Origin: Streptomyces ficellus
Lineage (GTDB): Bacteria > Actinomycetota > Actinomycetes > Streptomycetales > Streptomycetaceae
Reading direction: 5' to 3'
Length of the DNA stretch: 64,000 nucleotides
Assembly: GCF_030406405.1 (NCBI RefSeq)
Contig: NZ_JAUEPL010000004.1
Coordinates: forward strand, 62,001 to 126,000
The position numbers and the translations under genes were made by a program. The notes under the pieces were generated by a model that saw nothing but the letters and a program-made list of their open reading frames with translations, was not told the DNA's origin and searched no databases. Positions 8,495 to 16,479 of the stretch are shown here, piece by piece. Numbering within the stretch: position 1 is the stretch's first letter; every line of letters begins with the position of its first letter.

Positions 8495-8681
8495 CCCGGC
8501 CCACCGCACGGGCCACGCGGCCACCGACCCCGCACACGGCGACACCAACGGGCCGGCAGCCGCGTGGCCCGACGCCCATGCCCACGTAACGGGGCGCGAG
8601 CCGTCGCAGCACCCTCCGCTCACGCGGCCACCGCGCGGCGCCGCCCCGCGATGCGGCGGGCGGAGCACCGCCGACCACCCT

Positions 8682-9662
8682 TCACGCCGGCAGCGGGCCG
8701 CGCAGGGACGGCCGGCCGTGGTCCCATGCCGTGAGCACCCGGTCCTCCCAGCGCGTGTCCAGCCAGACCGTCGCCCGGATTCCGAACGCGACATCCGCCG
8801 CCAGCTCCGGCTCCCGGGCCAGCAGGTCGCCGAGCACGTCCCGGCGCATCACCTGCTCGTGCACCGCGTCCGCCTCGATGTGTTCCGTGAAGAACCGGAC
8901 ACACCGCTCCTCGGCGCCCAGCCGCTCCAGCGCCTTCGCCATCCGCCGGGCGCCCGGCGGCGAGGTGATCTCCAGGACGGCGAAGTTCCCGGCCGCCGCA
9001 CCCCGCAGCGACCTGTGCAGCCCGAACAGCGACATCACGTTCACCGTGGCCAGTGTGGTGGCCGGGGCGAGGTCCAGATAACGGCCGTACGAGGCGTCAA
9101 GCCCGGCCCCCTCCATGAGCTCCGCGAACAGCCGGGCGTGCACCCGCTCACCGCGTCCCGCCCCGAACTCGTCGAACGCCACCGCCACCAGCGACGCCTT
9201 CGCCTGCCCCTCCAGCCGGGGGATCAGCCACGCCTGTGGATCGGACTCCTTGAGCTGGTACAGCGAGCGGTGCGCCAGATACTCCCGCATCCACTCCCAG
9301 GTGCCCTCCTCCATCAGCCGGTGGGACACCCCGTGCCCGTCGACCGGCTCCACGAGCAGCGGCTCCAGCGCCGCCTCCGCGTCGTCGTCCCCCGGTACGG
9401 CCTCACGCAGCGCCGCCAGGAAGGCGCGCTCCATGGGCCGGCGCAGGCCCAGCAGCGCCGGGTCCCACTCACGCTCACCGTCGACGCCCTCCAGGGCCCG
9501 GTAGTGCGGTTCGTACGCGAGGTACAGCGCCAGCTGGAGATCCTCGCCCAGAGGGTCGGCCCCGGCCACGGTCACCTCCGGCGCCGCACCGCCGAGCAGC
9601 ACCTGCCGTACCGCCGCGGACAGTGGGCCCCGCGCCTCGGGCAGGGGAGCCGGTGCCGTCAT
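8682..9662 (-). CDS. Iron-containing redox enzyme, haem-oxygenase-like fold
   Basis: A 326-residue all-helical protein of the haem-oxygenase-like diiron oxidase group, annotated in Streptomyces as iron-containing redox enzyme family. Likely metal-binding residues lie in helices with EWMREYLAHRSLYQLKESDPQ, AFDEFGAGRGERVHARLF and FFTEHIEADAVHEQ (Glu and His spaced as in that superfamily). The substrate is unknown; members of the fold perform oxidative cleavage or N-oxygenation. ATG 9662 overlaps the stop of the FAD/Rieske gene (ATGA), so the two proteins are made in a coupled fashion and may work together. Confidence 0.8.
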   Translation of the reverse strand: MTAPAPLPEARGPLSAAVRQVLLGGAAPEVTVAGADPLGEDLQLALYLAYEPHYRALEGVDGEREWDPALLGLRRPMERAFLAALREAVPGDDDAEAALEPLLVEPVDGHGVSHRLMEEGTWEWMREYLAHRSLYQLKESDPQAWLIPRLEGQAKASLVAVAFDEFGAGRGERVHARLFAELMEGAGLDASYGRYLDLAPATTLATVNVMSLFGLHRSLRGAAAGNFAVLEITSPPGARRMAKALERLGAEERCVRFFTEHIEADAVHEQVMRRDVLGDLLAREPELAADVAFGIRATVWLDTRWEDRVLTAWDHGRPSLRGPLPA

Positions 9663-11236
9663 CGGTCTTCCTCCTTCACGTTGTCCTCCATGGTGCCCTC
9701 CACGTTCTCCTCCACGTCGAACCGTTCCAGGGGCTTCAGCGCGGGCCCCTGCGTCACCTTGCCCTCCACGTCGAACCGCGACCCGTGGCACGGGCACTCC
9801 CAGGCGCACTCCTCGTCGTTGAAGTGCACGATGCAGCCCAGGTGCGTACAGCGCGCCGACACCGCGTGCAGCGACCCCGCCTGGTTGCGGTGCACGGCCA
9901 GGCGCCGCCCCCCGATCCGTACGACCGCGCCGCCGCCCCTGGGGATGTCGGCCGTCGAGTCGGCGTGCGCGCCCGGCAGCCGGTCGCCGATGAAGTGCTT
10001 GCCCACCTGGGCCTGGAGCCGCAGCATCGCGGGCGCCTCCTTCACCGGATGCAGCCGTACCGGGTCGTACAGGCTCGTCCAGGCGGGCTCACGGCCGCGG
10101 ATCCGGGACGCCAGCAGGCTGCCCGCCATCACTCCGCTGCTCATGCCCCAGCCGGCGAACCCGCTCGCCACGTACGTGTGCCGGGAGCCCGCGTGCAGCC
10201 TCCCCACATACGGCACCCGGTCCGTCGTGTAGTTGTCCTGCGTCGCCCAGCGATGGGTGAGCTCCACGCCGGGGAAGCGCTCCCGCGCCCAGGACGCCAG
10301 CCTCTCGAACCGCCGGCCGACCTCGCCCTCGCCCTCCGTGCCCGGCGTGAACTTCTCGCCGGTGATGATCAGCATCCGACGGCCCTCGTCGTACGGCGCC
10401 GTCCGCACCGAGCGCGTGGCGCCGTCGGGCGTCAGGAACACTCCGCCCGGGTCCCGCCCGGCCGGCATCGGCCCGGCCACCACCAGCTCCCGCTTGGGCT
10501 CCAGCCGCGTGAACAGCAGCGCCCGGTCGAAGACCGGATAGTGCGTGGCGATGACGACGTCGCGGGCCTTGACCGTGTGCCCGCCGCTCGTGGTCAGCTC
10601 GCACGACGGGCCCTCCGTCAGCCCCGTCACCCGGGTCCGCTCGAAGATCCCGCCGCTGAGCGCCTCCAGGTCGGCGGCCAGCGCCAGCAGGTACTTGCGC
10701 GGATGGAACTGCGCCTGGTTCTCCACCCGGACCGCGCCCGCCACCGGGAAGGGCAGCGGCACGTCCGTCACGTACGAGGCGTCCAGCCCCGCCTCCCGAG
10801 CCGCCTGCGCCTCCTCACGCAGCAGGTCCGTCTCCGCCGGATCCTCGGTGTACGTGTACGCGGGCAGCCGCTCCAGGTCGCAGTCGATGCCCAGCTCGTC
10901 GCACACCTCGGCCACGTGGTCGACGGCGGTCTGCTGGGAGTGGGCGTACAACCGCGCGCCCCGCACGCCGTGCACGGAGCGGATCTGCGCGTACGCCAGG
11001 CCGTGCAGCGCCGACAGCTTCGCCGTGGTGTGGCCGGTCACGCCCGAGGCGATACGGTCCGCCTCCAGCAGCGCCACCCGGTGCCCGGCGCGGGCCAGCT
11101 CCCAGGCCGTGCACAGGCCCGCGATCCCACCGCCCACCACGGCCACCTCGGTCTCCACGGGACCGTCCAGTGCCGGGCGGCCGGGCCCGGGGGCGTACTC
11201 CATCCACAGGGAACCGGATCCGGACTCATGGCTCAT
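9659..11236 (-). CDS. FAD-dependent oxidoreductase with C-terminal Rieske [2Fe-2S] domain
   Basis: A 525-residue cytosolic fusion. An N-terminal DAO-type FAD domain has the dinucleotide motif VAVVGGGIAGLCTAW (residues 31-45) and a late FAD contact GFAGWGMSSG. A C-terminal Rieske domain has CTHLGC and CPCHGS, which supply the two Cys and two His cluster ligands. Such fusions pass electrons from an amine or similar substrate to a partner; here the coupled oxidase gene downstream is the obvious candidate. ATG 11236 is chosen over GTG 11239 because AAGGAG sits six bases upstream. It diverges from the methyltransferase gene across 62 bp. Confidence 0.9.
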   Translation of the reverse strand: MSHESGSGSLWMEYAPGPGRPALDGPVETEVAVVGGGIAGLCTAWELARAGHRVALLEADRIASGVTGHTTAKLSALHGLAYAQIRSVHGVRGARLYAHSQQTAVDHVAEVCDELGIDCDLERLPAYTYTEDPAETDLLREEAQAAREAGLDASYVTDVPLPFPVAGAVRVENQAQFHPRKYLLALAADLEALSGGIFERTRVTGLTEGPSCELTTSGGHTVKARDVVIATHYPVFDRALLFTRLEPKRELVVAGPMPAGRDPGGVFLTPDGATRSVRTAPYDEGRRMLIITGEKFTPGTEGEGEVGRRFERLASWARERFPGVELTHRWATQDNYTTDRVPYVGRLHAGSRHTYVASGFAGWGMSSGVMAGSLLASRIRGREPAWTSLYDPVRLHPVKEAPAMLRLQAQVGKHFIGDRLPGAHADSTADIPRGGGAVVRIGGRRLAVHRNQAGSLHAVSARCTHLGCIVHFNDEECAWECPCHGSRFDVEGKVTQGPALKPLERFDVEENVEGTMEDNVKEEDR

Positions 11237-11298
11237 CACTTGCTCCTTACACGCCCGCCGGGACGTTTGGTCGGCGATCTTGGAGGTACCCGCTGGGC

Positions 11299-11955
11299 AT
11301 GCGCCTACTCAGACCGCGCGGTGTCTATGCGCCGCAGGAGGACACGGAACTGCTCGCCGAGGCAGTCCGCAGTGAGCTGTGCGGCGTGCGCCGCCGGACC
11401 CGGCCCGACGTGCTCGACGTGGGGACCGGGACCGGTGCGCTCGCGGTGCTGGCGGCCCAGTGCGGAGCGGCCCGGGTGACCGCCGTCGACGTCTCGTGGC
11501 GGGCCGTGCTCGCCGCGCGCCTCAACGCCCGCCGCCTCGGGCTGCCGATCACCGTCCACCACGGGGACCTGACGACACCCGTCAAGGGCCGGCGTTTCGA
11601 CCTGATCCTCTCCAACCCGCCGTACGTGGTGTCGCCGGGCCGCGCCCGGGGCGCCGACCGCAGCTGGAACGCGGGTGCCGACGGGCGCCAGGTCCTCGAC
11701 CGGCTCTGCGCCGACGCCCCCGGGCTCCTGCGGGACGACGGGGTGCTGCTCCTGGTCCAGTCGTCGCTGTGCGGTGTGGAGCCCACGCTGGACCGGCTGG
11801 AGGAGGGTGGCCTGTCCGCGCGCGTCGAGCTGCGCAGCACCATCCCCTTCGGGCCGGTCATGGCCCGGCACGCCGAGTGGCTGGAACAGCGCGGGCTGAT
11901 AGCGCCCGGTCAGCGCAAGGAGGACCTGGTGGTGATCCGTGCCCAGCGAACCTGA
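11299..11955 (+). CDS. HemK-like class I methyltransferase
   Basis: A 218-residue SAM-dependent methyltransferase. The SAM motif is DVLDVGTGTGALAVLA, followed by VTAVDVSWRAVLAARLNARRLG, and the catalytic motif NPPYV marks the group that methylates amide or amino nitrogen (HemK/PrmC and MTQ2 type). It is shorter than PrmC (about 280) and lacks that protein's N-terminal helical domain, so it is nearer the compact MTQ2/HemK2 group; the substrate is not clear. It overlaps the CDGSH gene by 17 bp and diverges from the FAD/Rieske gene. Confidence 0.87.
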   Translation: MRLLRPRGVYAPQEDTELLAEAVRSELCGVRRRTRPDVLDVGTGTGALAVLAAQCGAARVTAVDVSWRAVLAARLNARRLGLPITVHHGDLTTPVKGRRFDLILSNPPYVVSPGRARGADRSWNAGADGRQVLDRLCADAPGLLRDDGVLLLVQSSLCGVEPTLDRLEEGGLSARVELRSTIPFGPVMARHAEWLEQRGLIAPGQRKEDLVVIRAQRT

Positions 11956-12139
11956 GCGCGTCGTCGTCGACCCCGAGGGGCCCCTGCTGATGGAGGGGCC
12001 GGTCGAGATCCAGCTCCCGGACGGCACCACGGCGTGCTCCGACCGCTTCATGGTCGCGGTGTGCACCTGCCGCCGCAGCCGCCGCTACCCGTGGTGCGAC
12101 ACCAGCCACCGCCGGCGAACCCGCCGCGAAACCGATTAA
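11939..12139 (+). CDS. CDGSH iron-sulfur domain protein
   Basis: A 66-residue protein with the CDGSH [2Fe-2S] signature. The cluster ligands are in CTCRRSRRYPWCDTSH, that is C-x-C, then Cys and His in a WCDTSH context, giving the expected three-Cys-one-His set. It is soluble, with a basic tail (RRRTRRETD). Members handle redox or iron-sulfur transfer. The GTG start at 11939 lies inside the methyltransferase gene, so the two are translationally linked. It fits the iron and flavin theme of the divergent pair at 8.7-11.2 kb. Confidence 0.88.
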   Translation: MPSEPERVVVDPEGPLLMEGPVEIQLPDGTTACSDRFMVAVCTCRRSRRYPWCDTSHRRRTRRETD

Positions 12140-12186
12140 AGGCCGCATACCTGAATGAAAGGCCTCTCCGTGCCTACCCGTACGCC

Positions 12187-12432
12187 ATGACCGACCAGAC
12201 CCCGCACCCCAACCCGGACCCTGACCCGGACAGCACCACCGGTCTCGACGCCGGTGGCAGCGTCCCGGCGGGCGACACGCCGCCCGCCGAGTCGAGCATG
12301 CCGGAAGCAGGGCCCCAGGAGACGCACAATCCGCCGACCGGCTGGGCGAAGGCACCGATGGTGCTGATCCTGCTTCTCGTCGTCCTCGTGGCGGCGCTGT
12401 TCGCCGCGATGGCAGTGGTGATCGCCCTGTGA
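12187..12432 (+). CDS. DUF6480 family small membrane protein
   Basis: An 81-residue protein. The N-terminal half is polar and Pro/Asp-rich (HPNPDPDPDSTTGLDAGG, then PAGDTPPAESSMPEAGP), and HNPPTGW leads into one C-terminal membrane helix (MVLILLLVVLVAALFAAMAV). This is the DUF6480 pattern, common in Streptomyces and of unknown function. A 47-bp gap separates it from the CDGSH gene and 13 bp from the CBS gene, so it may be co-transcribed with the latter. Confidence 0.85.
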   Translation: MTDQTPHPNPDPDPDSTTGLDAGGSVPAGDTPPAESSMPEAGPQETHNPPTGWAKAPMVLILLLVVLVAALFAAMAVVIAL

Positions 12433-12445
12433 AGGAGCACCCGGC

Positions 12446-12862
12446 ATGACAACCGCACGTCAGCTGATGACCAAGGGCGTCGACTGCGTGGACGAGCGCG
12501 ACACCGTCCTCCAGGCCGCCGAGATGATGACGCAGCTGGGCGTCGGGGCGATGCCGATCTGTGGCTCCGACGACAAGCTCAAGGGCATGCTGACCGACCG
12601 CGACATCGTGGTGAAGGTGCTCGGCGCCGGCAAGGACCCGGCGAGGACGACGGCCGGCGATCTTGCCCAGGGCCACGTCGTGTACGTGGACGCGGACGAC
12701 GACGCGCAGATGGTGCTGCGCACGATGTCCCAGCACAAGGTGCGCAGGCTGCCGGTGATCGACGACCACCGCCTGGTGGGCATGATCGCCCAGGCGGACG
12801 TCGCCCGCGGCCTTCCCGATCCCCAGGTCGGCGACCTCCTGGAAGCCCTGTCCACCGACTGA
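12446..12862 (+). CDS. CBS-domain pair protein
   Basis: A 138-residue protein made of two CBS domains: ARQLMTKGVDCVDERDTVLQAAEMM with GAMPICGSDDKLKGMLTDRDIV, and DADDDAQMVLRTMSQHKVRRLPVIDD with LVGMIAQADVA. CBS pairs bind adenosine nucleotides and act as sensors; stand-alone ones of this size are common stress-regulon proteins in Streptomyces. The start is preceded by AAGGAG. It is followed by a 22-bp GC palindrome. Confidence 0.9.
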   Translation: MTTARQLMTKGVDCVDERDTVLQAAEMMTQLGVGAMPICGSDDKLKGMLTDRDIVVKVLGAGKDPARTTAGDLAQGHVVYVDADDDAQMVLRTMSQHKVRRLPVIDDHRLVGMIAQADVARGLPDPQVGDLLEALSTD

Positions 12863-12896
12863 CCCGGCCGCCACGGCCTCCGCCGGTCACCCCGCA

Positions 12897-12918
12897 GGCC
12901 GCGCGGGCCCGCGCGGCC
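12897..12918 (+). terminator. GC-rich palindrome, probable terminator
   Basis: A perfect 22-bp inverted repeat centred on GGGCCC, 35 bp after the CBS-protein stop. With no loop in the perfect form it would fold with a small loop at the centre. It separates the stress genes from the kinase gene. Confidence 0.55.
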
Positions 12919-13054
12919 GGCGGCAACCACTGCGCCAACCCCGACCCGTGCGCCCACGTCACGCGGGCACCGCCCCGTACCCACCGCGCCGAGAGGCCGC
13001 CATACTGGACGGGCCGGGGAGGGCGTAGCGAGGCGACGGGGGCGACGGCACGCG

Positions 13055-14245
13055 ATGGGGGACACCAGGGGGGACACCAGGCTGCTCCAGGGCCGCTACC
13101 GGCTGCACGAGGTGATCGGGCGCGGGGGCATGGGGGAGGTGTGGCGGGCCACCGACGAATCGCTCGGCCGCCGGGTCGCGGTCAAGTGCCTCAAGCCGCC
13201 GGGACCGCGGCAGGACGAGGAACTCGTACAAATGCTGCGCGAGCGCTTCCGCCGCGAGGCCCGTGTCGCGGCCGCGCTCCAGCACCGCGGCGTCACCGTG
13301 GTCCACGACTTCGGCGAGTCGGACGGCCTGCTCTACCTCGTCATGGAGCTCCTCGAAGGCCGCAACCTCAGCCAGCTCCTGGAGGACAACGGGAACCACC
13401 CGCTGCCCGTGCACGACGTCGTCGACATCGCCGACCAGGTCGCCGACGCCCTCGCCTACACCCACCGGCAGGGCATCGTGCACCGGGACCTCAAGCCCGC
13501 CAACATCATGCGCCTGGCCGACGGCACCGTGAAGATCTGCGACTTCGGCATCGCCCGCCTCGACGCCGACGCCGGCTTCACCTCCCGCCTCACCGGCACC
13601 GGCATCGCCATGGGCACCCCGCATTACATGTCGCCCGAGCAGATCGGCGGCGGCCACGTCGACCACCGCAGCGACCTGTACTCGCTGGGATGCGTCCTGT
13701 ACGAGATCGCCACCGGCGCCCCGCCCTTCGACCTCGACGACGCCTGGGGCGTGCTCGTCGGGCACCGCGACACCGCGCCCACGCCGCCGCGCGACCACCG
13801 GGCGGAACTGCCCGCCTTCTTCGAGCGGATCGTCCTCGACCTGCTCGCCAAGACGCCCGAGGCCCGTCCCGACGACGCCGCCGACCTCCGCCGCCGTATC
13901 ACCGGCGCCACCGGCGCCCATCCCTCCCGGCCGCTTCCGCCGCCCGTACCGCCCGTACCGCCCGCCCCGGCACACCCGCCCGCGGGCGCCCGCCAGCTGC
14001 CTCCGTGGGCCCGCGGCATGACCACCGGCCTCAAAGCCCTCGGCACCGCCGCCTCGCCCGCGACCCGGCCGCCCGACCCGGCGGCCGGCCTCACCGGCGA
14101 CTGGACCCCCGCCCCCGCCGCACACGCGCACGGCCCCGCCGCACATGCGCACGGCCCCGGCGCACGCGGCACGCGCCCGGACCGCACCGCCCTCCCCATG
14201 CCGCCCCTGGAACACGGCGCCGGCGCGTGTTACGAAGGGCCATGA
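13055..14245 (+). CDS. Soluble Ser/Thr protein kinase (Hanks type)
   Basis: A 396-residue kinase. The catalytic domain (about 14-282) is complete: P-loop IGRGGMGEVW, Lys44 (VAVK), catalytic Asp145 (VHRDLKPANI), DFG at 163-165 and SPEQ in the activation segment. The remaining 110 residues are Pro/Ala-rich, with the 8-residue motif AAHAHGPA nearly repeated. There is no membrane helix and no PASTA domain, unlike PknB, so it should act in the cytosol. Its stop overlaps the ATG of the next gene (ATGA), which makes the phytoene-desaturase-like enzyme a plausible partner or substrate. Confidence 0.92.
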   Translation: MGDTRGDTRLLQGRYRLHEVIGRGGMGEVWRATDESLGRRVAVKCLKPPGPRQDEELVQMLRERFRREARVAAALQHRGVTVVHDFGESDGLLYLVMELLEGRNLSQLLEDNGNHPLPVHDVVDIADQVADALAYTHRQGIVHRDLKPANIMRLADGTVKICDFGIARLDADAGFTSRLTGTGIAMGTPHYMSPEQIGGGHVDHRSDLYSLGCVLYEIATGAPPFDLDDAWGVLVGHRDTAPTPPRDHRAELPAFFERIVLDLLAKTPEARPDDAADLRRRITGATGAHPSRPLPPPVPPVPPAPAHPPAGARQLPPWARGMTTGLKALGTAASPATRPPDPAAGLTGDWTPAPAAHAHGPAAHAHGPGARGTRPDRTALPMPPLEHGAGACYEGP

Positions 14246-15795
14246 CCGCACCGCGAACGCCGCGCCCGTACGACGCCGTCATCATCGGCGGCGGCCACAA
14301 CGGACTGGTCGCCGCCGCCTACCTCGCCCGCGCCGGGCGCTCCGTCCTCGTCCTGGAACGCCTGCCCGCAACCGGTGGGGCCGCCGTCTCCACCCGCCCC
14401 TTCGCCGGGGTCGACGCCCGGCTCTCCCGCTACTCCTACCTGGTGTCCCTGCTGCCGCCGAAGATCGTGCGGGAGCTGGACCTGCGGTTCACCGTCCGCC
14501 GGCGCGCCATCTCCTCGTACACCCCGGTGGAGCGCCACGAGCGGGCCGGTGGCCTGTTGGTGGGCGCCGGGCGCACCCGCGACTCGTTCGCCGCGCTCAC
14601 CGGCTCGGACGACGCGCACGCCGCCTGGCGGCGGTTCCACGCGATGACGGGGAGGGTCGCCGAACGGGTTTTCCCGACCCTCACCGAGCCGCTGCCCACC
14701 CGAGAGGCGCTGCGTGCCAGGATCGCGGACGACGAGGCGTGGCGGATGCTCTTCGAGGAGCCCATCGGCGTCGCGATCGAGGAGCACTTCCACGACGATC
14801 TCGTACGTGGTGTGGTGCTCACCGACGCTCTGATCGGCACGTTCGCCGACGCCCACGACCCGTCCCTCGTCCAGAACCGCTGCTTCCTCTACCACGTGAT
14901 CGGCGGCGGCACCGGAGACTGGGACGTCCCGGTCGGCGGCATGGGCAGCCTCACCGGCGCCCTCGCGGACGCGGCCCGCTCGGCGGGCGCCGAGATCGCC
15001 ACCGGGCACGAGGCGACCCGGATCGAGACGGACGGGCGGGCCGCCGAGGTCACCTTCCGTACGGCGGACGGGGAGGGCACGATCGCCGCCCGGTACGTGC
15101 TGGTCGGCGCCTCGCCGCACGAGCTGGCCGCCCTCATCGGCGACCCGGCGCCGGAGCCCGCCGAGGGCGCCCAGCTCAAGGTCAACATGCTGCTGAAGCG
15201 GCTGCCCCGGCTGCGCGACCGCTCGGTGGACCCGCGCGAGGCGTTCGCCGGGACCTTCCATGTGTCCGAGGGGTACGGGCAGTTGGCCGCAGCCTACCGG
15301 GAGGCGGCCGCCGGGCGGCTGCCGAGCGCCCCGCCCTCGGAGCTCTACTGCCACTCGCTGACCGACCCCTCGATCCTCGGCCCCGACCTCGCCGCACGCG
15401 GTCACCACACGCTGACGCTGTTCGGCCTGCACACCCCGGCGCGGCTGTTCACCGCCGACAACGACACCGCGCGCGCCGCCCTCCTCACGGCGACGCTCGC
15501 CGAACTCGACACGCACCTGGACGAGCCGATCGCCGACTGCCTCGCCCTCGACGCGGACGGGCGCCCGTGCATCGAGGCCAAGACCCCGCTGGACCTTCAG
15601 CGGGACCTGCGGTTGCCGGGCGGCCACATCTTCCACGGCGACCTCGCCTTCCCGTACGCCACCGGCGGCACCGGCCGCTGGGGCGTGGAGACGGCGCACG
15701 CCAATGTGCTGCTGTGCGGTGCGGGCGCGGTGCGGGGCGGCGGCGTCAGCGGCGTCCCGGGCCACAACGCGGCGATGGCGGTGCTGGGCCGCTGA
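14242..15795 (+). CDS. Phytoene-desaturase-like FAD oxidoreductase (CrtI/PYROXD2 type)
   Basis: A 517-residue flavoprotein. The FAD motif is AVIIGGGHNGLVAAAYLARAG (residues about 11-31); late features GGTGRWGVETAHANVLLCGAG and GGGVSGVPGHNAAMAVL match the CrtI/NAD(P)/FAD-dependent oxidoreductase family, nearest to the PYROXD2/retinol-saturase side rather than true carotenoid desaturases. No carotenoid genes are near. It is translated by ATGA overlap from the kinase gene upstream, an unusual pairing. A clear hairpin follows at 15856-15885. Confidence 0.87.
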   Translation: MTAPRTPRPYDAVIIGGGHNGLVAAAYLARAGRSVLVLERLPATGGAAVSTRPFAGVDARLSRYSYLVSLLPPKIVRELDLRFTVRRRAISSYTPVERHERAGGLLVGAGRTRDSFAALTGSDDAHAAWRRFHAMTGRVAERVFPTLTEPLPTREALRARIADDEAWRMLFEEPIGVAIEEHFHDDLVRGVVLTDALIGTFADAHDPSLVQNRCFLYHVIGGGTGDWDVPVGGMGSLTGALADAARSAGAEIATGHEATRIETDGRAAEVTFRTADGEGTIAARYVLVGASPHELAALIGDPAPEPAEGAQLKVNMLLKRLPRLRDRSVDPREAFAGTFHVSEGYGQLAAAYREAAAGRLPSAPPSELYCHSLTDPSILGPDLAARGHHTLTLFGLHTPARLFTADNDTARAALLTATLAELDTHLDEPIADCLALDADGRPCIEAKTPLDLQRDLRLPGGHIFHGDLAFPYATGGTGRWGVETAHANVLLCGAGAVRGGGVSGVPGHNAAMAVLGR

Positions 15796-15855
15796 GACGC
15801 GCGGGGCGCCGACATGCGGGGGATGCGGGGGGACGACGAGCGGGGGGACGACATG

Positions 15856-15885
15856 CGGATGGGCGCCGCGGAGGGCGCCCATCCG
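15856..15885 (+). terminator. Intrinsic terminator after the CrtI-like gene
   Basis: A 12-bp stem (15856-15867 with 15874-15885) and a 6-base loop, 60 bp downstream of the stop. Confidence 0.8.
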
Positions 15886-15901
15886 GGGACGCTGCTCAGG
15901 C

Positions 15902-16123
15902 TCAGCCGACGTCGAAGCAACCGCCCTCGATGTGGTTCACGTGAACCTTGCCGGTCTGCACATGGCCGCCGGACACCCAGCAGCCCTCGACGCCGGGGTC
16001 GTGAGCGGCGGCGGGAGCCGCGGCCAGGAAACCGAACGCCGTCGTATCGCGTCCGGCGTATCGCGTCCGGCCGGGGCAGAGCGCCGGCAGAGAGGCGGCA
16101 GAGAGCCGGGAGGGCGCGGACAC
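15902..16123 (-). pseudogene. Possible relic of a small secreted protein
   Basis: The minus strand carries an open stretch whose end looks like a signal-peptide core and short mature peptide (TAFGFLAAAPAAAHD, then GVEGCWVSGGHVQTGKVH and NHIEGGCFDVG), with two cysteines. No ATG precedes it in frame; the only start is GTG 16123, whose first 40 residues do not resemble an export signal. A 14-bp tandem duplication (16044-16057 and 16058-16071) lies just before the hydrophobic core and is not a multiple of three, so it may have broken the original frame. The rest of the 400-bp gap from 15796 to 16199 holds two hairpins and no other gene. Confidence 0.3.
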
Positions 16124-16124
16124 G

Positions 16125-16167
16125 CCTCGTCCCCGGCGGCCGTGGGGCAGGACCGCCGGGGACGAGG
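16125..16167 (-). terminator. Intrinsic terminator after the antitoxin-like gene
   Basis: A 15-bp perfect stem (16125-16139 with 16153-16167) and a 13-base loop, 33 bp downstream of the minus-strand stop at 16200. Confidence 0.8.
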
Positions 16168-16199
16168 TGGTGTCGTCAGGTGCTGGGCGCGCCGGACGG

Positions 16200-16400
16200 T
16201 CAGGTCCGGGTGGGCGGCGGCGGCCCCTGGTCGGGGTCGTTGCCGTACTCGTTGCGCAGCTTGTCCTGGGCGGTGTCGACCTGGTCGCTGTACTTGCCCT
16301 GGGTCCTCTTGTCGACCTGATCGCCGCCCTTGTCGACGCCCTTGCCGACCTGCCCCTCATGGCCCTTGAGCATCTGCTTGAGCTTGTCCATCACGGACAT
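16200..16400 (-). CDS. Antitoxin-like small protein (MT0933/Rv0909 type)
   Basis: A 66-residue charged protein: MSVMDKLKQMLKGHEGQVGK, then a KGGDQVDKRTQGKYSDQVDTA stretch. This matches the Streptomyces proteins annotated as antitoxin of the Mycobacterium MT0933 type (PF14013). No toxin gene lies on either side, so a toxin-antitoxin function is doubtful here; it may act as a CsbD-like stress protein. GAGGAGGA lies seven bases upstream of ATG 16400, a strong ribosome site. Confidence 0.75.
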   Translation of the reverse strand: MSVMDKLKQMLKGHEGQVGKGVDKGGDQVDKRTQGKYSDQVDTAQDKLRNEYGNDPDQGPPPPTRT

Positions 16401-16479
16401 AGGGTCATCCTCCTCGCCGAGTGATCCCCTGGTCCCAGTCTCACGCCGCAGAAGACCCCCCGCATCCCCGCATGGGTCC

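Noticed and set aside
16200..16400. Toxin-antitoxin pair
   Set aside because: Only the antitoxin-like gene is present; neither neighbour resembles a toxin.
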